Below the pieces are notes generated by a model that did not search any database, had not been told where the DNA came from, and saw nothing but the letters and a program-made list of their open reading frames with translations. Made by a program: the position numbers and the translations under genes. Shown here piece after piece: positions 1-5,627 of a stretch of 5,959 nucleotides of DNA (its first letter is position 1; each line of letters begins with the position of its first letter). The DNA is from Bacteroidales bacterium (GTDB lineage Bacteria; Bacteroidota; Bacteroidia; Bacteroidales; P3), in the NCBI GenBank assembly GCA_016281475.1, contig JAEEIS010000256.1, positions 1 through 5,959 on the forward strand, in the 5' to 3' direction.

Positions 1-183
1 ATCAGCGGCAAGGTGAAGATAGCCGTGGTCGACATGAACGGCCGCGAGGTCAGCAGCGAGACGCTCGAATGCTCCGGCGACTGCGCCAAGACCATGGATG
101 TCGACGGCTTGGCACAAGGTGCCTACTTCGTCCGCATCACCAGTGAGAACGTCAGCATGGTCAAGAAGCTGATAGTCCGCTAG
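1..183 (+). CDS. C-terminal end of a secreted protein with T9SS type A sorting domain (5' partial)
   Basis: Frame 1 is open from the first base to a TAG stop at 181-183, giving 60 residues. They show the layout of the Por secretion C-terminal sorting domain: a beta-strand with a 'V.D.NGREV' turn (KIAVVDMNGREV), a central 'DVDGLAQGAYFVRIT' block matching the family's 'l..GiYfv.i' core, and a final basic strand 'VKKLIVR'. Proteins with this domain are exported by Sec, moved across the outer membrane by the type IX system, and usually have the domain cleaved while the protein is anchored to the surface or released. Two cysteines (in LECSGDC) sit four residues apart and could form a disulfide, which is not a fixed feature of the domain. 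The functional part of the protein lies outside the window, so its activity cannot be stated. The segment is visibly GC-rich (about 62% in the first 60 bases). The domain call is firm; the parent protein is unknown. Confidence 0.88.
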   Translation: MSGKVKIAVVDMNGREVSSETLECSGDCAKTMDVDGLAQGAYFVRITSENVSMVKKLIVR

Positions 184-189
184 AATACT

Positions 190-213
190 CGTAATAACGT
201 AATCACGTCATTA
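190..213. repeat. Degenerate 8-nt tandem array (CGTAATNA-like, 3 copies)
   Basis: Three consecutive octamers, CGTAATAA, CGTAATCA and CGTCATTA, lie between the sorting-domain gene and the terminator hairpin. The stretch 199-214 is also an imperfect 16-nt palindrome around a central ACGT (14 of 16 positions symmetric). It resembles the other short phased arrays in the window in position (a gene boundary) but is the most degenerate of them. It could instead be a protein binding site or chance low complexity. Confidence 0.4.
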
Positions 214-221
214 CAAATACT

Positions 222-254
222 AAAGATGGCCGCCCGAAAGGCGGCCATCTTTTT
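222..254. terminator. Intrinsic terminator between convergent genes, probably bidirectional
   Basis: Positions 222-234 and 240-252 form a perfect 13-bp hairpin with a GC-rich inner stem (GGCCGCC/GGCGGCC) and a 5-nt CGAAA loop. On the plus strand the stem runs into T residues through 254, a standard intrinsic terminator for the gene ending at 183. On the minus strand the hairpin starts just 1-3 nt past the stop codon of the acyltransferase operon's last gene. It is followed there only by TTTAG, so termination in that direction is likely but less certain. Confidence 0.88.
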
Positions 255-255
255 A

Positions 256-1242
256 TTACTGGAAATCTGCTTCGTGGAATCGTCGTAGGGCTTGCGACAC
301 ATTGTCGGCAACGATTTGACGGCCAGCCTGAATGTAGTGTTCTGTGGTCCAGTCGCGGTCGCGGAAAAGACTATCAGGCACGCAATCGAAGTTGTTCACC
401 ACCGTCACGCCCATGCGAGTGTAGTACTCAACGAGGAGGTCGGCATTATGGTGCATCAAGGTGGTGAGGTCGGCACCAGCCAACTGGTCGGCCCATTCCA
501 CATCCTCAGCCAAGAGGTTGAACACAAGGTTCCAACCACGCTGACGGGCTAGGCGGACAATGCGGTCGAAGTCGCGAATGCGGGGGTTGTCGAGGGTGTC
601 TATGAGGAAGGCGTAGTTGCGCACAAAGGTGCCAGGCATGGTGGTGCTGTCGGTATTAAGGCTGTCGCCCCACTGTGGCACGCTGGGATGGTGTGGCACG
701 GGGTGGGAGGCCCAGTAGTCGTTCATCTGGCGGTAGCGCTCATCGGTGCTCTTGATGTCGTAGGCCTTGAACGAAAGAACCGCACGGTTGAGCAGCGCGG
801 GGCGTTGTTGTAGCATGACTAGGCGTTTCTGCAAGACAGTCTCGAGCGGCGAAGCAATCCAGCCTATGCCGAACGAGCGCAGGTTGAGGGAAACAACCAC
901 GGTGGCAATGGGGCAGTCGGGACTGAGGTTACGCAGCAACTGGTAGTAGACCTCACCGTGCGAAGCGTCGTGGGTCATGTCGCGCACTTTCAAGGTGGGG
1001 TAGTGACGAGCTATCATCTCGCTAATCCATGCGGTGTCGGCATCATCGAGGCCAAAAGAGTGGTTTGACGACTCACCCAGGTAGAGTATGTCGGCACCAG
1101 TGGCGTTGATGGTGTCTATCATCTGTGTTAGCGGAGCGGAATAGGCGTGACGGTCGTGCTGAAAGAACAGCAGACGGTACAGACCTTCAGCCAACAGGCA
1201 TAAGACAGCAACTAGCAGCAGAAGTTTGAGGATGTGTTTCAT
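256..1242 (-). CDS. Membrane-anchored SGNH/GDSL-hydrolase-like protein, partner of MBOAT acyltransferase
   Basis: This 328-residue protein has a basic N-terminus and one hydrophobic segment (about residues 4-18) with no convincing signal-peptidase site or lipobox, so it probably stays anchored in the inner membrane with its body in the periplasm. SGNH-like blocks are visible: 'LYLGESSN' (55-60 region) at the nucleophile position, with Ser58 in G-E-S instead of the usual G-D-S; Gly96 in 'ASHGEVYY'; Asn120 in 'VVSLNLRSFG'; and a C-terminal 'DWTTEHYIQAGRQI' with Asp297 and His302 placed like the family's catalytic Asp/His near a helix. Family knowledge says such proteins act with MBOAT proteins in O-acylation of glycans, as DltD, PatB or AlgJ do. 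It is the last gene of the minus-strand operon, starting 3 nt after the second MBOAT stop. No Shine-Dalgarno is visible, as is usual in this phylum. The SGNH fold is probable; whether it is a transferase, an esterase or a non-catalytic partner is open. Confidence 0.72.
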   Translation of the reverse strand: MKHILKLLLLVAVLCLLAEGLYRLLFFQHDRHAYSAPLTQMIDTINATGADILYLGESSNHSFGLDDADTAWISEMIARHYPTLKVRDMTHDASHGEVYYQLLRNLSPDCPIATVVVSLNLRSFGIGWIASPLETVLQKRLVMLQQRPALLNRAVLSFKAYDIKSTDERYRQMNDYWASHPVPHHPSVPQWGDSLNTDSTTMPGTFVRNYAFLIDTLDNPRIRDFDRIVRLARQRGWNLVFNLLAEDVEWADQLAGADLTTLMHHNADLLVEYYTRMGVTVVNNFDCVPDSLFRDRDWTTEHYIQAGRQIVADNVSQALRRFHEADFQ

Positions 1243-1245
1243 GGC

Positions 1246-2655
1246 TTAGAATTGAAAATAGATGAATGGGAATGTCTCGACGCTGGCGAATGCCACCGTG
1301 CAGAATGCCAAGAGGAAGCATACCGCCCAACGCACGACGGGGCGTTGGCGGATGCACCAGCGGTCAAATCGTGTGTTGCGCAGCAGCACGTCGGCCATGA
1401 CGAAGAGCAGGAGGAACACCACCATGCGTACATCGACGGCAGGCATTGTCCCTTCGCCAACATTGCTGAACAAGGCGGAGAGAAGTGTATTCAAATCGCC
1501 AAAAGAAGGAGCTCGGAAGACTGAGAAAAGGAGTGTAACCACAAGGAAAACCAGTGGAACCTTGAGGTAATTGAAAATTGAAAAATGAAAATTGAAATTA
1601 TTAGGATTTTGAGATGCCCGCCCCCGCGAAGTTTCAATTTTCAATTTCCAATTTTCAATTTTCTTTGGCAGGCCTTCTGCTAGGAGGAGCAAGCCGTGCA
1701 GGCCACCCCAAACGACATAGGTCCAATTGGCACCATGCCAGAGACCGCTGAGAATGAAGACGACCATGATGTTAAACATCCAACGGCTGACACGCACGCG
1801 GCTGCCGCCCAGAGGGATATAGAGATAGTCGCGGAACCAGCTGGAGAGCGAAATATGCCAACGACGCCAATATTCGCCGATGCTGCTGCTGAGATAGGGG
1901 GCACGGAAGTTGTCCATGAGGTCGTAGCCCATTGCCTTGGCGCAGCCGAGGGCTATAGTGCTGTAGCCAAAGAAGTCGCAGTAGATTTGGAACGAGTAGA
2001 ACACCAACCCCAGTGCGATGGCTCCGCTGCCGTATTGCTGCGGGTCGGCCCAAATAGCATCGACATAGACGGCAAGGTTGTCGGCCACCACCATCTTGGC
2101 AAAAAGGCCAAAGAGGATGAGCATGATGCCGCGTGAGAGGTTGTCGCGCTGGAAGGGTTGGTCTATACGCAACTGGCGAAGCAGGTTTTGCGGGCGTTCG
2201 ATAGGGCCGGTGACCAGCTGAGGGTAGAACATGACGTAAAGCGAGTAGATGCCGAAATGGCGTTCGGGCTTTTGGTTGCCGCGATAGACCTCAATCACAT
2301 AGCTGAGGCTCTGGAAGGTATGAAACGAGAGACCGATGGGGAGGATAAGATGTGTCTCGTGGAAGAGGCCTTGGTATTTGAAGATGAAGAGGACTGTGAG
2401 GGTGGAGATGATACTTGCCACAAGCCATGCGCGACTCTTTCGCGGGTCGCCACGACGGCGTTCAATCATCAAGGCAGCAGAATAGTCAATGAGAATGGTG
2501 GTCAGTAGGATAAGGATGTAGACCGGCTTGAACCACATGTAGAAGAAGCAGCTGGCCGCCAAGAGCCAGCACCACCGCCACTTGTATGGCAGGAGGTAAT
2601 AAACCAGCGTGACCACTGGAAAGAATATGAGGAATGGGATGGAGTTGAAGAGCAT
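1246..2655 (-). CDS. MBOAT family membrane-bound O-acyltransferase (AlgI-like), second copy, with in-frame repeat insertion
   Basis: The 469-residue polytopic protein begins with 'MLFNSIPFLIFFPVV', a typical start for these proteins, which supports the ATG at 2655. It carries the MBOAT signatures: 'LPIGLSFHTFQSLSYVIEVY' (105-124), 'PQLVTGPIERP' (145-155), 'GEYWRRWHISLSSWFRDYLY' (260-279), 'PLGG' (281-284), the catalytic-type His307 in 'LSGLWHGANW', a further His320, and a C-terminal 'PFIYFQF'. Proteins of this kind move an acyl group, usually acetyl, from a cytoplasmic donor to the periplasmic face for glycan O-acylation. It starts 3 nt after the upstream SGNH gene and ends 3 nt before the downstream one, so it is co-transcribed with both. 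Unusually, residues about 333-362 (from 'IENWKLKIE' to 'FHFSIFN') are encoded by an inverted pair of 7-nt repeat arrays. The other MBOAT in this operon has only a short basic loop there. The reading frame and all core motifs remain intact, so the protein is probably functional. Confidence 0.93.
   Translation of the reverse strand: MLFNSIPFLIFFPVVTLVYYLLPYKWRWCWLLAASCFFYMWFKPVYILILLTTILIDYSAALMIERRRGDPRKSRAWLVASIISTLTVLFIFKYQGLFHETHLILPIGLSFHTFQSLSYVIEVYRGNQKPERHFGIYSLYVMFYPQLVTGPIERPQNLLRQLRIDQPFQRDNLSRGIMLILFGLFAKMVVADNLAVYVDAIWADPQQYGSGAIALGLVFYSFQIYCDFFGYSTIALGCAKAMGYDLMDNFRAPYLSSSIGEYWRRWHISLSSWFRDYLYIPLGGSRVRVSRWMFNIMVVFILSGLWHGANWTYVVWGGLHGLLLLAEGLPKKIENWKLKIETSRGRASQNPNNFNFHFSIFNYLKVPLVFLVVTLLFSVFRAPSFGDLNTLLSALFSNVGEGTMPAVDVRMVVFLLLFVMADVLLRNTRFDRWCIRQRPVVRWAVCFLLAFCTVAFASVETFPFIYFQF
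1570..1663. repeat. Inverted pair of heptanucleotide arrays (ATTGAAA x4 / TTTCAAT x4) inside the MBOAT gene
   Basis: The left arm at 1570-1597 reads as four 7-nt units (ATTGAAA, ATTGAAA, AATGAAA, ATTGAAA). The right arm at 1632-1659 is four units of the complement (TTTCAAT, TTTCAAT, TTCCAAT, TTTCAAT) plus TTTC. Aligned as an inverted repeat, the arms pair over about 29 nt with two mismatches and enclose about 32 nt containing a C-rich core (around 1617-1626). The element lies wholly within the second MBOAT coding sequence and is read through in frame. In RNA it would form a long AU-rich hairpin. It carries no gene of its own, so any mobility would depend on an enzyme from elsewhere. Confidence 0.88.
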
Positions 2656-2658
2656 ATC

Positions 2659-4035
2659 TCAATTGGTTTGTCTAGTATTACTAGTATGGCTAGTATAACT
2701 AGTATTTTTATTGGTCAGGCGTGAGCAGCGTTTGGTGGGAAAATCGTCGGCAAGGGCGGGGAAGTATTGCTCTAGGTGGCGGTCGATGCGCTCGTCGACA
2801 CTAAGGGTTGACGTAGTGTCGGCGGCAAGGCGGTCGCGTACAGCCTGTATCTCCTCGGGGTCGTAGCAGAGTTCGAGCAAGGCACGGTTGATGAAGCCGT
2901 TGCCACAGTTGTAGAGCTGCACAGTGCAGTAGGAGAGCATCACATAGTCTGCGCTAAGCAGTTCTTCTACCAAGTCGATATCGTCCACGTTCTCGTGGTC
3001 GGGGTCGTAGTAGATGGTGGAGAAGTAGTACCAGTAGCGGAAGTCGGAGAAGAGGTCCTGAATGGGATAGTTGTAAAGGATGTTCCAGAAGAAGGAGTCG
3101 CCGATGACAATGAGCGAGGGGTTGCTCTTCGGAGCTGGGTCGGCCAGCGTCACATCGACATACTGGTTGCGCTCGATGGGGATATGGAATGTCTTGTTAA
3201 GCAGTTCGTCAAGGTCGGCATCGGGCTCACGGGTACGGGCGTAATAGGGTTTGCCCAGCTTGACGGGACGGATGGCGGGACCGAAGGTCTGCATGTAGCG
3301 CATGATGGAGTCGAAGGCGTAGGTGCTGGCGATGCTGCTCCAGTGGGTACCTGTCTGGGTGAAGAGGAGGTAGGGGGTGTGTCCTTTCAGGCTGTCGAAG
3401 CAGTGGCAGATGTCGACACAGCGGAAACCGTAGAAACTATTCCATCCGCTGTAGTGGTCGTAGGCGCTACAGACACCTTGTTCCATACGTTCTTTGCGGG
3501 CTTGGGGGGCTGGTGCCGGCAGGTACTGTGGGTAGATGCGCTCTTTGCCGGGCAGGAGGGCAAGGAACAGATGCACACCCTGCTCTTCTAAAATGGCCTG
3601 CAACTTGGCAAGGCGGCTCATGCGCTGGAAAAAGACATAGCCTTTTTCGTTGCCGGGGATAAGGAGGCTGTCGGGATAGAAGTGTTTGAAGCAGCCGGTA
3701 TAGTATTCGTCTACAAACCATGGCTCGAAGAGGTAGTTGTCTTTGCCTACAACTACCGAACCGGGGTTGGTGGAACGGTGGTATGCCGACCAAAGATACT
3801 GGTTGTAGAGGCGGATGGCAGGCTCGCGGAAGCCGTGGTGGTCTTTAATATAGCTGTCCACTTGATGCTGCCAGTCGCCCGTCATGAAGGCGCCGAAGGC
3901 GAACTGAGGTTTCTCGGCACTGACATAGGCACCCTTGAGCGGCTTGACCTTGACAAAATGCGTAGCACCCTGCAAGATGATGAGCAGAAAGAGAGTCATG
4001 GTGACGAGGCAGAGTATCTTCGGTGTGTTGCGCAT
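2659..4035 (-). CDS. AlgX/AlgJ-like SGNH O-acetyltransferase-type protein, first copy
   Basis: The 458-residue product has an N-terminal hydrophobic segment (about 7-22) that should act as an anchor or uncleaved signal, leaving the rest in the periplasm. The order of motifs matches AlgX/AlgJ-type domains: 'YIKDHHGFREPAIRLYN' (62-78), 'VVVGKDNYLFE' (94-104), 'LFLALLPGKERIYPQYLP' (156-173), 'TGTHWSSIAS' (228-237) with His231, and 'LIVIGDSFFWN' (308-318) with putative nucleophile Ser314. In AlgX the catalytic Asp stands two residues before the His; here that place is Gly229, so the acid is missing or supplied elsewhere. The gene starts 4 nt after the first MBOAT stop and ends 3 nt before the second MBOAT, which fits a partner role in polysaccharide O-acetylation. 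The final residues (about 443-455) are a repetitive Asn/Tyr/His-Thr-Ser tail encoded by a 9-nt tandem array and look like a late addition to the protein. The family call is fairly firm, the exact acceptor unknown. Confidence 0.85.
   Translation of the reverse strand: MRNTPKILCLVTMTLFLLIILQGATHFVKVKPLKGAYVSAEKPQFAFGAFMTGDWQHQVDSYIKDHHGFREPAIRLYNQYLWSAYHRSTNPGSVVVGKDNYLFEPWFVDEYYTGCFKHFYPDSLLIPGNEKGYVFFQRMSRLAKLQAILEEQGVHLFLALLPGKERIYPQYLPAPAPQARKERMEQGVCSAYDHYSGWNSFYGFRCVDICHCFDSLKGHTPYLLFTQTGTHWSSIASTYAFDSIMRYMQTFGPAIRPVKLGKPYYARTREPDADLDELLNKTFHIPIERNQYVDVTLADPAPKSNPSLIVIGDSFFWNILYNYPIQDLFSDFRYWYYFSTIYYDPDHENVDDIDLVEELLSADYVMLSYCTVQLYNCGNGFINRALLELCYDPEEIQAVRDRLAADTTSTLSVDERIDRHLEQYFPALADDFPTKRCSRLTNKNTSYTSHTSNTRQTN
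2672..2707. repeat. 9-nt tandem array (CTAGTATNN x4) encoding a protein tail
   Basis: Four exact-length units, CTAGTATTA, CTAGTATGG, CTAGTATAA and CTAGTATTT, run without gaps. They lie at the 3' end of the first SGNH gene, which is read on the minus strand, and translate as a tripeptide repeat NTS-YTS-HTS-NTR. Because the unit is a multiple of three, copy number can change without shifting the frame. The array ends about 10 nt before the gene's stop codon and about 17 nt before the next start. Confidence 0.9.
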
Positions 4036-4039
4036 AGGG

Positions 4040-5452
4040 TCAGAATCGGAAATAGATAAACGGACTGAAATCGGTGGCAGTCAATGCCCCAAGGCAGAAG
4101 AAGAACAGCAGGCAGGCGACAATCCACACGGGGATATGTTGGCGGTTGTTATATTGGGTATAAAAGACCCACTGCCCGATTTTCTTGCCAAAGGGGAAAA
4201 GGGTAAGGAAGGCAAAGGCGAGTGCCACCAGCAGGGTGACGTAGTATTGCGGATGCTCGGCCAGGGCAAAGCCTGCGAAGTCGAACGAGAAAAGCCGTTT
4301 GATAAAAAGCCAACAGGTGGGCAGGTCCTCTATACGGAATATTGCCCAGCCAACGAGCAGCACGATGAAGGTGGGAAGGATGCGCCAAGGCTTACGCCGC
4401 TTGTCGATGCCCAACAGCCGCTCCAACACCAAAAAACACCCATGATAGGCACCCCATATCACAAAATTCCAACTGGCACCGTGCCACAAACCACTGAGCA
4501 GGAACACCAGCCAGAGATTCAGATAGGTGCGTCCCCTACCCCGCCGATTGCCGCCCAATGGGATATAGAGATAATTGCGCATGAAGGCTCCCAGCGTAAT
4601 GTGCCATCGCCGCCAGAACTCGCTGATGCTGGCAGAAGTGTATGGGTTGTCGAAGTTCTCGGGGAACCGGAATCCCATGATGCGGCCGAGGCCGATGGCC
4701 ATGTCGCTATAGCCCGAAAAGTCGAAATAGAGCTGCATGGTATAGGCGATGATGGTAATCCACGCCGTGCCCATATCCATGGCGGCGATATCACCACCGA
4801 TCGCCACATCCACCGTGCGGCCTATCACATCTGCCACCAGAACCTTTTTGCTCAGACCTATCACAAACCTGTAAAAGCCTTGCAGGCATTCGTCCCATCG
4901 CAAACTACGTTGGGCGGTGATTTGGTCGGCAATGTCGGTATAACGCACAATGGGTCCAGCAATCAGCTGAGGGAACATGATGATGTAGACCACATAGTCA
5001 GTCAGCCGCTCCATCGGCTTGTTGATGCCACGATAGACATCCACCACATACGTCACCGACTGGAACGAGAAGAAACTGATGCCGATGGGCAGCAGAACCT
5101 TGGTCCATGTCATCGTACCCAACCCAAATGCCGCCAAGAGGGCGTTGACATTGTCGACGAAGAAATTGGCATACTTGAAATAGGCCAACAGTCCGAGACA
5201 GATTGTGATGGCAAGGGTGCACCAGAGTTTCTTGGCCCTAGGGGTCTGTGCCTTGTGCATAAGCCTCACCACATAGAAGTTAGCCACCGTGGAGGCAAGC
5301 AGTATCAACACAAAGTCGGGCGCACCCCATGCATAAAAGAGAATCGATGCCGCCAGCAACACCCCGTTGCGCCAACGTGCAGGCACCAAGAAATATACCA
5401 GCAAAAACGTCGGCAGAAAATACAGCAGGAATATGTGCGAACTGAATACCAC
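4040..5452 (-). CDS. AlgI-like MBOAT family O-acyltransferase, first gene of the operon
   Basis: I place the start at the GTG at 5450-5452, giving 470 residues beginning (M)VFSSHIFLLYFLP. This matches the 'MVFSS..F..yFLP' opening typical of AlgI-type proteins. An ATG 66 nt upstream (5516-5518) adds 22 residues that fit no family pattern. Numbered from the GTG, the motifs are 'LLPIGISFFSFQSVTYVVDV' (120-139), 'PQLIAGPIVRY' (161-171), 'FDFSGYSDMAIGL' (243-255), 'SEFWRRWHITLGAFMRNYLY' (277-296), 'PLGGNR' (298-303), the catalytic-type His324 in 'LSGLWHGASW', His337, and a terminal 'PFIYFRF'. It has many hydrophobic segments, so it is an inner-membrane protein that should pass acyl groups to the periplasmic SGNH partner encoded 4 nt downstream. 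It shares architecture and C-terminal motif with the second MBOAT but is clearly divergent, so any duplication is old or the two genes were acquired separately. The acyl donor and target glycan are not shown by the sequence. Confidence 0.93.
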   Translation of the reverse strand: MVFSSHIFLLYFLPTFLLVYFLVPARWRNGVLLAASILFYAWGAPDFVLILLASTVANFYVVRLMHKAQTPRAKKLWCTLAITICLGLLAYFKYANFFVDNVNALLAAFGLGTMTWTKVLLPIGISFFSFQSVTYVVDVYRGINKPMERLTDYVVYIIMFPQLIAGPIVRYTDIADQITAQRSLRWDECLQGFYRFVIGLSKKVLVADVIGRTVDVAIGGDIAAMDMGTAWITIIAYTMQLYFDFSGYSDMAIGLGRIMGFRFPENFDNPYTSASISEFWRRWHITLGAFMRNYLYIPLGGNRRGRGRTYLNLWLVFLLSGLWHGASWNFVIWGAYHGCFLVLERLLGIDKRRKPWRILPTFIVLLVGWAIFRIEDLPTCWLFIKRLFSFDFAGFALAEHPQYYVTLLVALAFAFLTLFPFGKKIGQWVFYTQYNNRQHIPVWIVACLLFFFCLGALTATDFSPFIYFRF

Positions 5453-5492
5453 AACACCATAACGCACCCACAGACAAAAAATTGTTCCCCGC

Positions 5493-5524
5493 GCGAAATA
5501 TTTAACACCCAAACACACAACAAA
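5493..5524 (-). promoter_or_regulatory. Candidate Bacteroidota-type promoter for the acyltransferase operon
   Basis: On the minus strand TTTG (5524-5521) is followed after 20 nt by TATTTCGC (5500-5493). This is an imperfect match to the Bacteroidota -33 TTTG / -7 TANNTTTG pattern. Initiation would fall near 5487, leaving a leader of about 35 nt before the GTG start and excluding the upstream ATG at 5518. The -7 match is weak, so this is only a candidate. Confidence 0.3.
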
Positions 5525-5560
5525 AAGGGCAAAAGCACGTTATCGTAAAGTTGAAAGCTC

Positions 5561-5581
5561 GTGAATAGTGAATGGTGAATT
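5561..5581. repeat. 7-nt tandem array (GTGAATN x3)
   Basis: Three contiguous heptamers, GTGAATA, GTGAATG and GTGAATT, differ only at the last base. They lie in the divergent intergenic region, 11 nt before a second array with the same 7-nt period but different sequence. Confidence 0.8.
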
Positions 5582-5592
5582 GGCTGCCGCCT

Positions 5593-5627
5593 TAAACTTT
5601 AAACTTTAAACATTAAACTCTAAACCA
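5593..5627. repeat. 7-nt tandem array (TAAACNN x5) abutting the adk start
   Basis: TAAAC recurs exactly every 7 nt at 5593, 5600, 5607, 5614 and 5621 (units TAAACTT, TAAACTT, TAAACAT, TAAACTC, TAAACCA). The last unit overlaps the A of the adk ATG, so the array forms the whole 5' leader next to the start codon and replaces any Shine-Dalgarno sequence. An A/T-rich, unstructured leader could favour initiation in Bacteroidota, but this is inference. Confidence 0.9.

Larger units (their letters stand above)
5453..5626. other. Divergent intergenic region between acyltransferase operon and adk
   Basis: This 174-bp region must hold the start signals for both the leftward operon and the rightward adk gene. 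I see no RNA gene, riboswitch-like fold or open frame of note. Its right half consists largely of two separate 7-nt arrays. A candidate -33/-7 promoter faces left. For adk I found only TAAAGTTG (5546-5553), near the -7 pattern but with no -33 element at the right distance. Confidence 0.7.

Noticed and set aside
1570..1663. Possible insertion sequence remnant or CRISPR-like repeat
   Set aside because: There is no transposase or target duplication that I can identify, and the 7-nt units without spacers do not fit a CRISPR array. I describe it as an inverted short-repeat element only.
1696..2136. 146-codon plus-strand frame inside the second MBOAT gene
   Set aside because: It is antisense to the conserved MBOAT core and shows no domain or start signal of its own.
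2995..3591. 198-codon plus-strand frame opposite the AlgX/AlgJ-like gene
   Set aside because: The Val/Gly-rich translation has no motif, and the opposite strand carries the convincing GDSFFW and THW motifs.
3935..5548. Long open frame of 537 codons on the plus strand, antisense to the first MBOAT and part of the SGNH gene
   Set aside because: Its product is rich in His, Gln and Glu with no recognisable domain, and it lies opposite genes with clear MBOAT and SGNH motifs. It is open because of the codon usage of the real genes.
1..5627. A functional link between the T9SS protein, adk and the acyltransferase operon
   Set aside because: Both flanking genes are on the opposite strand, separated by a terminator on one side and a divergent promoter region on the other. 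Surface glycan acetylation and T9SS cargo anchoring might interact, but nothing in the sequence shows it.
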